A stretch of 64,000 nucleotides of DNA from Piezodorus guildinii (GCA_023052935.1 CM041292.1:105765906-105829905); one strand, 5' to 3'. Counted from the stretch's first letter, positions 45,081 to 57,004 are shown. Notes: a model not told the origin generated them from the letters alone. A program made the numbers and translations.

Positions 45081-45989
45081 GAAAAATAAAATAAGATTGT
45101 CCAGTTAGATAAAGTCTGTTAAATATAGTACATTGATAAGAAAACCTTACGCTCTTTGATATTGAAATAGCAAAACTCTATACAGTGTTTTGTACCAACT
45201 AACGCGCTAGGATTCTACAATATATTTTCGGTAACATCGTTTACTATGCAGGTCCAGACTACTTACTGTAAGATACACAGCCAACTTACAAGACCTCTAC
45301 CTTCGAGAAGAAAACTTAAAAAAGAGAATCTCCTTGTTTAAAATACAATTCTTAATTTAAATCCGCAAAAAGGTGGTGCTGGGTAATATGCTTTATGATA
45401 TAAAGTTGTTGTCTCAGGTACAATTAATAATTAAAATGAAAAACAAGTATGGACAATTTTGGATTGTTCTTTATATCTTACGTTTTTGGTTTGGTCTTGC
45501 AAAAAAAAAAAAAATAATAATAATAATGACAAGGTAGGATTTAAGAATATTCTCGTTTTTACTTTGAAAGCTTAATAATCTCTCATATAAACATACACTA
45601 TAATAGCTTTTGTAACCTTTGGTTGTGTTGTGCAGAGTTTCAGCTTTGGTATCTCCCCTAATATTGTGTTGTCATGGTAGGACCGCCCGAGGCAATGCGT
45701 GGGTCGGACCATCTTCCAGTTATAAAGGAATACATCCCCCTATTTCAGGGTAGCGAATTGTTAATATAATTTATCCTCGCTATAATTGTTTTCATAAATA
45801 TATTATGAGTTAGATTGTAATGTTCAAAATAACATTTGAACACAATTGGTATTATTTAAAGTTATATTTATTGTTAATTTTTGTTACTTGACACAGTTGG
45901 TTTTGTAGAGGTCCTCTTCAGTCTAGAGTAGAAAATCTTTTATGTATAAATAAATTGTAATTGTCAATAACTTAATATCAATGTCTGAG
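45081..45989. other. AT-rich noncoding stretch
   Basis: A short GC-richer patch at 45680-45720 (GACCGCCCGAGGCAATGCGT) was not recognised. Confidence 0.4.
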
Positions 45990-46272
45990 ATCTTGATAAA
46001 AAACTAGAGTAATAATATAGATGTTGGAAAGCTAAATATATTAGTAACGATATTATCTCATATACAAAGTTGTGGAAGATAATTTAAAGTGACAAACAAT
46101 TAAAATGATTAACAGTATAATAATGTTATATTATTTATTTTAAAACATATGTTTCCAATGGATCTGAATGTAATTCTTTAACATTTGTCGAGCTCTTAAC
46201 TATATTTAAAACTTCTTAAATTGATTTTTACAACCGAATTGACAAGTAAAATTCTTGTCTTGTGTGCACCAG
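45990..46272 (+). repeat. R1 dispersed repeat, copy G (3' part)
   Basis: Contains AGTAATAATATAGATGTTGG, AAGCTAAATAT, TATCTCATATACAAAGTTGT and the terminal GACAAGTAAAATTCTTGTCT followed by GTGTGCACCAGA, in R1 order. The 5' half is missing. Confidence 0.65.
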
Positions 46273-46618
46273 ATTTTATTCAATAGTTCCATGTAATGAT
46301 TAATACATTTTTCACTTAATATTTATATATGACTGATGTAACAAAATATCTCTAATCGGCCGCCAGTTTGAAACGAAATGACTTAACATCGAGTTTCCTG
46401 GATCACCCATGAGTGACTTGTGACTAGAAAAAATAAAAATAAAATAATAAATAAATAAAAAAAACAGAGGAAAAACGTAATTATTAATTCAATTTTTCTA
46501 TCCTACGAATCTTAAAACTTGTATCATATTTTGTGAGTGATTGATTAAAGTTCATTATTGAAAAGAACAAATCAAAAGAAACATAAGAAAGAAAATATAG
46601 ATTTTTTTAAAAAATTAA
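46273..46618. other. AT-rich noncoding stretch
   Basis: Nothing recognisable was seen. Confidence 0.4.
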
Positions 46619-46657
46619 TTTAACATCACTTTATGCTACAGTGGGAGTCCTGAATCC
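46619..46657 (-). repeat. SINE-1 3'-tail fragment, minus
   Basis: TTTAACATCACTTTATGCTA followed by CAGTGGGAGTCCTGAAT is the reverse of the SINE-1 3' region (GGACTCCCACTGTAGCAT and AAGTGACGTTAAA). Confidence 0.6.
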
Positions 46658-46884
46658 TATTTAGTACCCTGTTATCTTTTTTTCATATTTATCAAATCTG
46701 TATTATTAATTAATTTGATAATAAGCATCTTTGATTTTTTTAGTTGATATATCAATTTGAATGACATTAAAATATATCATTGCGATTGATTAGGTAATTT
46801 AAAATATATCATTATAGCAGTAATAGAAACTCTTTAATTATTAAGTTCATTTCATTTCTGTTCAAAATTAAGTTCAAGTTCCGT

Positions 46885-46970
46885 TAGAGCTCCTCCAATA
46901 TGAAATAATCTGGTACCAGAAGCCTTGAATTGAGTCAAGGGAACGGTGCATTCCTAGCCGAGTACTGAAC
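46885..46970 (+). repeat. Short dispersed repeat, unit 1
   Basis: Shares GCTCCTC, TGAAATAATC and CATTCCTAGC.GAGTACTGA with 47328-47393 in the same order and orientation. The second unit is shorter by a deletion. Confidence 0.6.
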
Positions 46971-47327
46971 TCTTATCTCTTCGCTGTTGTAACTGAATAT
47001 ATACTGGGTTTTTTTTTTTTTTTAGTTAAAAAAATATGTAATTTAAGTGTTTCTATGACGGCTCTTCCAATCAACTACTCCTTATAAAAAATATTATTAT
47101 TGATGGTTATCGTCGAAGGTTGTGCATTTTCTACACCATTTTCTTGTATTAATCAGTTAAGTATGTATGATCTTATGATTCAGGATACTAACGTTAGGTT
47201 TGCTAATTTGAGACATCAGACTTATAATATTTCTTGAATTAATTTACATTTAAGTGTTGTTCTATAATTTTACTTTTTATGTTGATCTATAAATGATTTA
47301 ATTTAATAAAAACTCCCTTTCCTTGAA

Positions 47328-47393
47328 GCTCCTCAAGCCTGAAATAATCGGTTATCTGAAACCATTCATAAACATTCCTAGCTGAGTACTGAC
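47328..47393 (+). repeat. Short dispersed repeat, unit 2
   Basis: Second unit of the pair; both are followed by a T-rich run after a TATTTACTG or TATATACTG motif. Confidence 0.6.
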
Positions 47394-48239
47394 CGAATAT
47401 TTACTGTTTTTTTTGTTTGTTTTTTCGCTATATTACAGAATGCCTTGCTATGGTCGGGTTATGTGAATCAAATTTATATTGCAAGTCGTTATGATAAAAT
47501 ATGCTTATAAATTATCTATATTTCTAGTCATTGTGGAGGAATCGTTTATGATAAAGTTAATTTAATTTTATTAAAGTTGTAGTGTTTTTACCTTTTTAAG
47601 TGGCTTGTTTTATTGGATTAAATTTTTTTTTTTTTTCATTTGACATAGTTTTACTGGGTATTTGCGTTACTTAAAAATAAATGCTTGGTTATAATGATTA
47701 TAATTTAGCATGAAAGTAGGCATAGATCGAATTGTGCCCGAGACGAAACGAGAACTGGTTTTATTCGAGAGCTGAGTTTTCTGGGATCTTGTTATTCGTC
47801 ACCCTCTCTGTTTACCTAACCCCCAATCGTTTCGCTCCCCCGTTTTGTTAGCAGAGTTAATCAGTCCTCTCTTTCTTTATTTTATTTATTTTTGTCAGTT
47901 CAAATATTTCTAAATCACTAGGATCGATTTCAGTGTTTTCATTTGAATGAAGTTTTACCTTTGGAAAAGATGAGCTTTGAATTAGGGTAGTTTTTCATTA
48001 TCTGGGTACGGATGAGGAATCCTAGAAATTTCGGGAAGAAAATTATTCCCGATGAAAGAAGTAAGAATTCCCATATTCATGATCGCATGTGTACGAATAA
48101 TTTCTTCAAAAAGTAAACTTGCATTTTTTTGTAAATTATATTACATTATGGAAATTTCGCTTTTAATTAAGTTTTCTTCGAGGAAGGTAATTAAAAAAAA
48201 AGTTTTGTTATTAATTTGTATGTAATCATCAATAATAAA
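47394..48239. other. AT-rich noncoding stretch; GC-richer 47740-47870
   Basis: 47740-47870 is less AT-biased (ACCTAACCCCCAATCGTTTC) and not repeat-like here; no ORF was recognised. Confidence 0.4.
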
Positions 48240-48545
48240 CTGTGCCTCTACAACCCATGCATGGTCTTGGATTCAGTACTTGTAGACATTCTTACTGTTT
48301 TCCGGCTTAACTACTATGTAAGGAGATGATTAGACCTAGACCACGCCCATCCACAAGGTGTTTTATTCCAATCTTTGGGTACCCACTTTGTAGAGGCTGG
48401 GTATGCCTCCGGAAGGTCTCCACACCCCAGGATCGCTCCACGGCTGAAATTAGAGAATAAATAGTTGTGCCTTAGCCGGGGTTCGAACCCGGAACTAAGA
48501 GCATTGTAGATTTCTGCTTTATATCCTAAACCACGTCGCTTTCTT
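48240..48545 (-). repeat. SINE-2, most complete copy, minus
   Basis: On the minus strand it starts AAAGCGACGTGGTTTAGGAT (A-box region), then GGGTTCGAACCCCGG (consensus B box), followed by a GC-rich body (GTGGAGCGATCCTGGGGTGT, AAAGTGGGTACCCAAAG) and an end with AGTACTGAATCCAAGACCAT. This is the layout of a tRNA-derived SINE of about 300 bp. Other copies lie at 24.9, 32.8 and 57.1 kb. The open frame on this strand (48314-48589) is simply the SINE read through. Confidence 0.75.
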
Positions 48546-50318
48546 ATGTAATCATCCAAAAGATTTTGAATTTTGAATAACCTGTTCATATTTCAGTTTC
48601 ATATAATTAGATAAAAATCATCCACACCTATTCCAATATGAGCTTTTTATCAATAATGTTTAGATTAATAAGATGCTAACTTTTGTTTCTTATTTTTCTT
48701 AAACAGAATCTCAATTAGATGTGAGTACAGTTCAGTTTGAGCTTTAAAAAAAAAAATTAAAAGCTTTAACTTGGTCATAGGACCTTTTTTATTATTTTTA
48801 TTGGAGGTTGGTTTACATTATATTGTAATTTACACAAAATAATATTTAAATGCTTAGCGCAGGAAAATAAAGAACTCCATTTTAAAGTGTTTTTAATTCA
48901 ACGCTTGCAATCCATCTCAAGGATAAATGTTTTCAATAGTGTAATAGAGACTGCTCACTGTAAAACTTAAATTCAGCAAAGGAGATATGTTTAGAGTGGT
49001 TTCCATACCCCTGCAAAAACAAGGATTTCGAACTGTCTATTAAAATTGCAAAGCAAGTAGCTTTGAAATAGCTTTTAGTGGATTTTGGAAAAAAAAAAAA
49101 AAAAGAAGGCAAAAATGCTGTGTACAGTAGACTTGAAATATAATTTATTGTTACTGAAAATCTTATTTACCTATTTTAGTGGAAGAAAGAATGCTTTAAG
49201 CGTTCACGTGTATAAAATCTCGTCTCATAGTTGCACATATAAAATTTTCTCTGAAGCTTTACCCCGTCCGTGAAAAAAAAAATATATTCTCTATTCCTAA
49301 GTTTTCTCTCTGCTAAATATTTTTTCTACAACACTCGCCTCTTCGCTTTTTCCATCTGTTTATCTCATGAATTTTCATGTGCGTCATGAACCTCGAGTAT
49401 GAATGAATAATGTGCTGGGATCTAGAATTCCCGACGAATTCGAACAGGGACAGCTTTGCTAATATAACGTGGAATCCGTAATGAGTGTTTGTAATACGGT
49501 CTGCTTGCATTTTTTCAATCGATTTTTATTTTAAAAATTTGCAATTTAAACTGAAAGGGCTTATATGGAATGTTTATTCTTCTGAGCAGCATATTTTGGT
49601 AAATTAAACTTGATATGTCGAAGAGAATAATTGTATTAAAATAAAATAAGTTATCTTAAAATTTCCTAAAGCCTATATTTCAAAACCTATTTCTATTTAT
49701 GGCACTGTTGATAGTATTTGTAATTTTTCTTAGTCAAATCAATAAGCTCAAAACTGATTTTGAGGATAAGTGCAGATCGTCAGAAAGCAGTTGAAAATTT
49801 TAGAATACGTTTTGAGAGGAATAAGAAGCGGGTTGATCAAACGAGTTAAGAACATGGATTTTAAGGAGATTGGGTGTACGTTTCAAACAGCAGTAGATTA
49901 AATAGAGATAAGTTGGATGAAGTTATGAAAGAACCATTTATTATAAGAAGTAGAGTTTCATCATCTATTTATGAAGTTGACCGCAATACGAAACATAGGG
50001 CAGTAAAGTTCTTCCATAGCTCTAAGAAGAATATCTTCCATATTTGATCTGAAGAAAAAAACAAAACAATAAAATAACAAAAGTCTCAAGAAAAGAAAAA
50101 AAATTAAACGTGAATAAAATATAATTTTATTAATTACAATTAGTATAACATAAAGTAATAGATTAATTTACTAGAATAATTTTTAATCACCTAACCTAAA
50201 ATACAGAATGGTATAACAAGTTCTTTGTTTACATTCAACTAAGATTAACCAACCCCCCTTGGTAAAATATTTTTTCGATATGGAAACATAGTAATATAAT
50301 ATAGAATAATCAAATTTT

Positions 50319-50320
<2 letters not shown>
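48546..50320. other. AT-rich noncoding stretch
   Basis: 49400-49510 is slightly GC-richer, with a weak B-box-like TGTTCGAATTCG on the minus strand. No gene was recognised. Confidence 0.4.
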
Positions 50321-50353
<33 letters not shown>

Positions 50354-50362
50354 ACACACACG

Positions 50363-50423
<61 letters not shown>
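50321..50423. repeat. Compound (CA)n-(TA)n microsatellite
   Basis: (CA)n at 50321-50366 with minor interruptions (ATAC, CGCA), followed directly by (TA)n to 50423. Confidence 0.95.
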
Positions 50424-50425
<2 letters not shown>

Positions 50426-52170
50426 ATATTTCAATAATCATAATTTTTTGTTCAGTTAAAATTTAATGTCTTAGATCCTAGATCAAGTCCGTTATAGCAT
50501 GAGTCGAGCCTAGGTTTAAGCGGAATTTCTGGAAAAGTCTTACTTCTTAATAATTTGTATTTAACACTCATTAATTTTTTTTAATAAAAATTAATTGATT
50601 TAAAAAATGATATTAATCATAAAAAACTTTTTATAGATTATCGTTAATAATCTATAAAATGATAATTTTATAATATTTTTATAAAATGAGTATCAACAAC
50701 TTAGTAAGTATTTTGAGGTAGAACCGAAATTCGTGGAAATGGGTGTGCTTAAGGAATTGAATGTGCTTCTGCTTTTGGTGAACGTTGTCAAAGGTGGAAA
50801 GGTTAAATGAGATGTGTAAGATATTTCTGTATGAGAGGCTTATAAACCTTTAGAGAGCGTGACATATAGTCAAAGCATTGAATTAGTCTGTCATTTTGTT
50901 TAATACTTAAATAAAGGTGAATCTGTGGCCTGTGAATTATTTCATAAAATGTTTAAATGGAATTTTTAATGCCCTTTAGATTTTCCTCAACGCAGGGCTA
51001 AATTAGAGTTGAACGAAGAGTTGATTGGTCAAAGCTATTAAACCGGTGGAGTGGTTGTTCGGGGAACTTTCAATAGTCTTTGGTTTGGAGAGTTCAATAG
51101 GATCTATTCTACATTCTTTAGCAAGTTATTTGGTCCGTTGATTTATGACTATAACTGAAATTCCTCCAGTAATCCTATGTAGTCAACCGTTGGAGTAAAA
51201 TGATCTTAGCGAGTTTCTAAAATCATTAGGTGTATGAAAAATTCGCAAGTTAGGTATAAATTTTTCTTGATACTTATAATATTTATTTTCTACTTGTAAA
51301 ATTATAACAACTAAGAGGATAAATGATGTTTTTTGAGTTGATTATATTTTTATTTTATTCTCACTTCTTCTGAATCCATTGCTCAAGAAGTAATGTATGA
51401 ATTTTAACATCTAATTTGTTGTAGTAACGATAAATGAAAGAATGGATAAAATTTCATTTAGTAAAGGATTGATGTGGAATAATATATAAAAAGATTGTGA
51501 TGTTGATGATTTTTTTTTTCAGCATTCTACCACCATTTTGACGCTTTTTGGAAATCATATTATAAAAAGCAAAAAAACATACTTTCGACATATTGCCGCT
51601 TAAACAATGCGTTGTGCACGTTTTTTTCGATTTTCTCCAAATGGGTTTTAACGAAATTAAAAAAATGTATAAATATTGGTAATAGCTGACGATAATAAGT
51701 TGTATTGTTCAATCTAGATTGAATGTTTCCATTGAAACAACATGTTTTTTTTCAACTTTAATTTCCTTTAAATAGTTTGTTGAGCGCAGCAGATTTAAAA
51801 AAAAAAAAAAAATTCGAAAGTTTTCATTCTATAAATTGTTTAGCTTCGCTTCATAATTTCTGAGGAATGAGCGACAATCGCTGTGTTTAAAGTACTGATT
51901 GGTGCTCCTTTGTGTAAATTAAAATCCTGCCTAGATGGATCAATGGCAACGAGGATGTTTGAACTAGATCACATTAGCCTGGACTTATGCAACTTTAGCT
52001 TTTAAGGACGACAGTCCTTGGTTAGGCTCTCAGAGTTGCCATCGGACCCAGCTCACGTAGCAGCCGGCTAAGACAAAAGAGAGGAAGTCCCTACCGTTAG
52101 TAGGGTCCTAGGCACATAAGTACTCGTTCCGGCAGTCGATAAGTCGACTGAAATCATACGCGGGTACGCT
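50424..52170. other. Noncoding stretch; GC-richer 51950-52150
   Basis: 51950-52150 (CCCAGCTCACGTAGCAGCCG and neighbours) is GC-rich with no open frame and directly adjoins the reverse-transcriptase remnant. It may be the 3' end of the same or another retroelement. Confidence 0.35.
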
Positions 52171-52740
52171 TCACCAAAAAAACAAAACAAATAAGCTACA
52201 ACAGAAAGTATCATTGAAAAATTTAATTATTTCTAATAATTTGATAAATGTATGTACTGATTTGTATAACTGGGAGAAGAGAGATCCCACGATAGTAGTT
52301 ACAATCCTTCTTCGGTCCTTTTTTGTGAATCGCAATACATATTGATACTTTCCATTCTTCAGGCATTTTTTCATTTTCCCAGATCTTTTTGACAAGAACA
52401 TGTAATTTGGAAACGCACGCTTCTTCATTTCCTACAGCTTTATAACGTTTTAATTTTCCTATCACCATTTCGACTTCCTTACTCGGCGCGTCTATCCACT
52501 CTGACATTCAGAAGGAGATTGATTATTATTTTTCGTATTTAGAATACCGTGGAAGTGTTGTTTAAATTTATTTTATAACTCAGACGGATACGCAAGTATA
52601 TTATTATTTTCATCTTTAACCCAATTTAATAGGGGTTCAAATCGTTTATGCGATTTGTTTATACGTTTGTACATCTCTCTTACGTTATTTTCGCATCTGT
52701 GTTTTTCTATTTTTATTATTTTGCTTTTAAGATACTCTCT
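52171..52740 (-). pseudogene. Non-LTR reverse transcriptase remnant, frameshifted
   Basis: On the minus strand the right part gives ENNVREMYKRINKSHKRFEP and LLNWVKDENNNILA, the pre-RT linker usual in LINE ORF2. After a stop and frameshift it gives EVEMVIGKLKRYKAVGNE, KIWENEKMPEEWKVSI and IHKKGPKKDCNYYRGISLLP, the first conserved RT blocks. A piece near KAVG (normally P-G-x-D-G-I) is deleted, and further frameshifts follow at 52223-52260. The catalytic YxDD region is absent. Clade is uncertain (not obviously LINE-J). Nonfunctional. Confidence 0.8.
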
Positions 52741-53550
52741 TTTTAATGTAATTATTAAGAATGGAATATTTTAGTGTGCTTCGGTATCAAATTAAATGTT
52801 TAATTAGTGCCTTTTGAGAATACTTTTGAGAGAAGTTTCAAACGTGTTTTCAAACTACTTATGTGTTTTAGATGAAATCAAATGAAAATTATCCACAAAA
52901 CTGAACGTTTGGAATAAAAATACGTCAAAATATCAATATCGTACAAAGTAGCGTTACGTACCTTTTTGAAATCAGCGTCTCAATTGTTCCGGCATTACGT
53001 TAGGTTTATGAACTATTATAGCATTACATAGAGAAACGTTCACAAGTTGATTTTAACCTACTATATAAAAACCATTATTGTTATATGCTATTAAATTACT
53101 ACAAAAATCTATAAATTGTTGCAATTTAAATGTGCATAGAATAAGGTTTTGAATTTCTGAAATAAAATATAATGAAGGTTCTTGAAACTTTTATATATTT
53201 CAGTATTAAAGCATTTACAAGTCAAATCCAATCTTATTTCAGGCGAGATTGAGCCTATTTTATTTTAAATTGTATATTTTTCAAGATGAATTCAACCTAC
53301 CCCTTTTAGGATTCAACCTTTTTCTCTTTCCATTGATTAAAATAAACCAAGGCTACATCATTGTATTGTTTGCAGTGTCTGGTTTTCATGTGGTAGTCGT
53401 ATTAATATATTTCAACCTCAAGGGTAACCTCAATTATTGATAGTATAAGGTAAGGTTATCGCATGCACTTTTAGAAAATACTATTGATCACACTTTCATG
53501 TAGATTCATTTTACTTTTTCTGAGTTACTCGATATATATGTTCGTTTTTT
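52741..53550. other. AT-rich noncoding stretch
   Basis: Nothing recognisable was seen. Confidence 0.4.
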
Positions 53551-53776
53551 GGGAGTTTTAAATTTTGCCTATCCAGGTTTTATGAGGATAGGAATCGTTA
53601 TCGAGTACCTGACATCGCACACGCTCGGGACCAGCTTTTAACGTTCCCTCCGAAGGACGGCATAACTAAGAATTTTTAACTCCCATTAAAAAATCCTAGG
53701 ACCACCTAGCGCGTTTGAACCCGTGACCTTTGGCATAGGAGGCTGTTATGCTAGCCTTCCAGCTACAAGTGGTCCC
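53551..53776 (-). repeat. SINE-1 copy, minus, tail-less
   Basis: On the minus strand it starts GGGACCACTTGTAGCTGGAA and includes TAACAGCCTCC, GGTCACGGGTTCAAACGCG (B box), the hairpin region and CCTGGATAGGCAAAATTTAA. The last 60 bp and the A/C-rich tail are missing. Confidence 0.8.
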
Positions 53777-54002
53777 ACTGAGCATGTTTTAACCTGTAAT
53801 ATGAGCTTTCTACTCTGAAGAAGACTTCGGAAATAATTAATAATCTTTGCAAACAATAATAATGTACAGAAACCACATTTAGCAACTCAATGAATATGTT
53901 CTTAAAAGCGATGGTATCTTTTTTAGCCTCTAAATGGAATTATTTAAACTTTTATTGTTAAGAAAAATCTTTTTATATTTATAATGATGGAGTTGAGAAA
54001 TT
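53777..54002. other. AT-rich spacer
   Basis: Nothing recognisable was seen. Confidence 0.4.
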
Positions 54003-54119
54003 AGATGAGGAAGATGGTTGGGGGTGCGGTCATAAATTAGAAACACACATTTAAAATAAGTGTTATTTTAAATGTGTGTTTCTAATTTATGACCGCACCC
54101 CCAACCATCTTCCTTATCT
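54003..54119. mobile_element. Snapback relative of MITE-1 (57-bp arms)
   Basis: Arms 54003-54059 and 54063-54119 are reverse complements with one mismatch and a 3-nt loop (GTG). The arm sequence (GGAAGATGGTTGGGGGTGCG then GTCA...AACACACA) is recognisably related to the MITE-1 arm (AGAGAAGTTGGTTCAGGGTG then CAGTCA...AACACACA). Here the two arms are fused with no interior, so this looks like a MITE-1 family member reduced to its ends. Confidence 0.85.
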
Positions 54120-54558
54120 TTTTATATTTAGTTTCATTTCCTTTTTTATTATATTTTTTAAAGTGACGGTTAAAAATATAATGAAAAAGATATTTTTTTA
54201 GTATCAGTGTATCATTGTCTAGGAAAAAATAAATACGGAACACAGTAACAGAAAAATATTTAAGCCCGAATGTTGGGGTCAGAAGTTAGACTTAGTTTTG
54301 GACTTAAGCCACTTTATTCTTTAGTTTCGGAGTAAGCTTTCTTGGGGTAAGAGTTAGCCTCATGAATAAAACTAACTTTGAACTAGTTTTTGTCAGATCC
54401 AAACGAATACCTGCAAGATACATTTTTATAATCCGGTTATTGTATTTTGAACTAATTTATTCTCAATTATGTTGGGCTAGATTTCAAGCCAAACTTCGTG
54501 TACTAAAATGCGTTCAATTGGCATCAGTATATTGTTGATTGATTAATTAGGAATATCT
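54120..54558. other. AT-rich noncoding stretch
   Basis: Nothing recognisable was seen. Confidence 0.4.
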
Positions 54559-55221
54559 GTTGAGCGCAACACACGACTTTTACTTACCACCGTTATTTAT
54601 ATCAATTTGAGAATTTTTAAATAAATTTAGAAACGAAAATAAATTGTTAACGAATTATTTACATTGGATTTTAATAGACACAGGTGTTTTATTAAATAAT
54701 CTATTATATTATTATCTTAAATAATCAGTTTATCGGCTTTTCATCACTGTCTATTAACTTTTCCAAGCTTGTATATAATATTATATTTTTTCTAAATCTT
54801 TAGCTTTCCAACGGTATATTATACATCTATATTACTGTTTTTAAATTCAAAAACGCAAAAATTGCATAACAAATATTTTTTATCTTTTGTTGGATATCGA
54901 ATTCGTTCAACTTATATATTTTATCCTTTTTTTTTTTTTTTTTTCAATGCTAACAAGATGATATGGCCAATTTTTTGAAAACTACAAAATTAAAGGTACT
55001 TTAGAGGAAGACAATTTAAAAAAGCGGCTTTTAATATAAGGGGCTTGTCATACTATTTCAATCAGAATGAAACTTACATCATATTAAAGCCAAATTAATT
55101 TTACATCCATTTTGCGAGTAAAAACAAAATAGTTTTCATTTTGAGATAATCGTAAAATAGTGCAAAATGCATGGTAAGAAGTGGTTCTTCTGGTTAGATG
55201 ATTTTGATGAAAAAGTTGCTA

Positions 55222-56121
55222 TTGGGTTGATGCAAAATTAATGCAGGTTTTTAGTAGGTATTGTAAATACGCCATATCTTTACTTTAACCATATATATTT
55301 AATCAAAATAATTTCCATCTGAATCAATGCACTTTTTGCCAACGTTCAACAAGCTTTCTTATTCCACCAGAAAAAAAATCCGAATCCCTGGACTCAATGA
55401 AATCACGAAAAGAATTTTCAATGTCGTCCTGGTTTTGAAAATTTTTCTCCCTCAAAAAGTTGTCCAGATGCCTGAAAAAGTGGAAGTCTGTAGGAGAGAG
55501 GTCAGGTGAATAAGGCGGATGTTGGAGAACTTCGTAGCCCAACTCGTGCAGTCGTCGAAGCGTTGGTTGTGCAACGTGTTATCTGGCGTTATCGTGGAGC
55601 AGGATCGGCTCCTTCCGATTCATCAATGCTGGGCAAAGACGTTGCAATTTTCGAGTTCCGAGTTCCGCCGCCATTTCTCGTGTGGTTTTGGTTGGGTCTT
55701 CTTCCACTTTTGACCTCAGCTGGTCGTTGTCCAGAGCAAGATGACGGCCCCGACCTTCCTTGTCTTCGAGGTCGAAATCTCCTCTGCGAAACTTCTGGAA
55801 CCAACGCTGCACCGTGCACTCATTAATAGCCCCCTGACCCCACACTTTATTAATATTACGAGCCGTTTGCGCAGCGCTGCGCCCTAATTTAAATTCGTAA
55901 AAATAAATTTGACGAAAATCGCACTTTGACATTTTCGATTCAAGACCTTTGAACACACTGAACAAAACGATTTTACTAAACAAATTCATGGTGAAAGAGA
56001 GGGTATTAGATAAGGTTTGTTTTGGTATAATAATGATCAATGTTAGGAATAGCTTTGTTTACACAATTGGAATTAAGATATTGCAATTGAGGAAACCTGC
56101 ATTAATTTTGCATCAACCCAA
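55222..56121 (-). mobile_element. Internally deleted mariner element, 900 bp
   Basis: Perfect 29-bp terminal inverted repeats (55222-55250 and 56093-56121, starting TTGGGTTGATGCAAAATTAA) are flanked by TA on both sides (55220-55221 and 56122-56123), the target duplication used by all Tc1/mariner elements. The end sequence and the protein match the cecropia-like mariner type. A complete mariner is about 1.3 kb; this copy lost the middle of its transposase gene, so it can move only if a related enzyme acts in trans. The intact ends suggest it may be a cut-and-paste substrate. Confidence 0.95.
55324..55932 (-). pseudogene. Mariner transposase, in-frame deletion and stop
   Basis: The natural start is the ATG at 55932-55930 (MSKCDFRQIYF). 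Residues about 8-31 (EFKLGRSAAQTARNINKVW) and 36-57 (TVQRWFQKFRRGDFDLED) are the two helix-turn-helix DNA-binding units that recognise the terminal repeats. After residue about 93 (AAELGTR) the frame jumps to KLQRLCPALMNRKEPILLHD, so about 140 residues of the usual roughly 345 are missing, including the first catalytic Asp. The second Asp (114, HDN) and third Asp (149, SPTDFHFF) keep the DD34D spacing. Codon 118 is TAA where a Pro is conserved. The catalytic site is incomplete and no active enzyme can be made, although an N-terminal DNA-binding fragment could be. Confidence 0.92.
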
Positions 56122-56307
56122 TATAACGTTTCAGGCGTATAGTTTTTGTTCTTGACTTACTACACAAAGACATTTTGGGAATTTGTCATTTGGAATCAGG
56201 GGATCCTAAAACTTGTATTTCTGTAGAAAACTTGAATTCGAAGATTTTCTCGATCGCAATACTTTCTCTTACTATATGTTTCATATATATGTCTGTGAAG
56301 TAAAAAA

Positions 56308-57004
56308 TCATAGTTTTTACTAATAATGAAAAATACCATATGATATTATCCTTTGTTGTATGAAAAATAAATGGGGAAGAAACTGCCCTATCCTTTTTCA
56401 ATGGAGTATTTTTTTGTTGAAGCGTGCCAATTGTAGGAAAGCTTATTCAAAAATGCTTCGCTTAATTTATTTATAATATACTTCCAGTAAAGATTCTATC
56501 TCTTTCGGAATCAATATTTTTCACATTGATACATTTTGATTCCTCGTTTTAGTTATATAATGGTAATCCTTCCTATTACTCATTAAAAGAGGCACCATGT
56601 AAAAAGTTTGCTTAATATGTCTAAAATTTCAATCATTTTCTTCACATATTGAGTAAGGAGAGTTTTCCAGGTGTCTGTTTTGATCTCAACTATTATGCAT
56701 ATCTTATCGGTTTAGTCTTGTACGGGGATTCGATTTAAGTCGCTTGTCAAGATAGTCGTAGATAACGTGTCAGTTCTATTATATAATTGATAAGAAATAA
56801 ATTGAAAAAAAAAAAAACCAAGTTGCCTGTTGTTGGCAGTGACTAAAAATACAACACAGCGTTAAAACACTCTTATAAAAATATAGTGAAGTTTCCGTTA
56901 TTTTTTGCTATTGTAAAAGGAAGTACCTTTTAGTATTAAGAAAGGTCTGTAGATTCAATGTATTGTAAATATCGGTACTATACTTAGGCTAATGGATGTG
57001 CGTT
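56308..57004. other. AT-rich noncoding stretch
   Basis: Nothing recognisable was seen. Confidence 0.4.

Larger units (their letters stand above)
54559..56307 (-). repeat. R1 dispersed repeat, copy D, split by mariner
   Basis: The left part, 54559-55219, runs from TGTTGAGCGCAACACACGAC (3' end of R1) to AAAAAGTTGC. The right part, 56124-56307, resumes with TAACGTTTCAGGCGTATAG and ends at GTGAAGTAAAAAATC. Copy E at 60.85 kb has GTTGCTGTAACATCTCGGGC at this point, which shows the uninterrupted form. Without mariner the copy is about 850 bp. Confidence 0.85.

Noticed and set aside
48314..48589. 91-codon minus frame with diverse residues
   Set aside because: It is a read-through of the SINE-2 element, which is a noncoding RNA-derived repeat.
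50183..50365. 60-codon minus frame with a Val/Cys-rich start
   Set aside because: The first residues are the (CA)n microsatellite translated; no real protein signal.
52223..52507. Intact reverse transcriptase gene
   Set aside because: Only the first RT blocks are present, with an internal deletion, stops and frameshifts on both sides, and no YxDD catalytic region.
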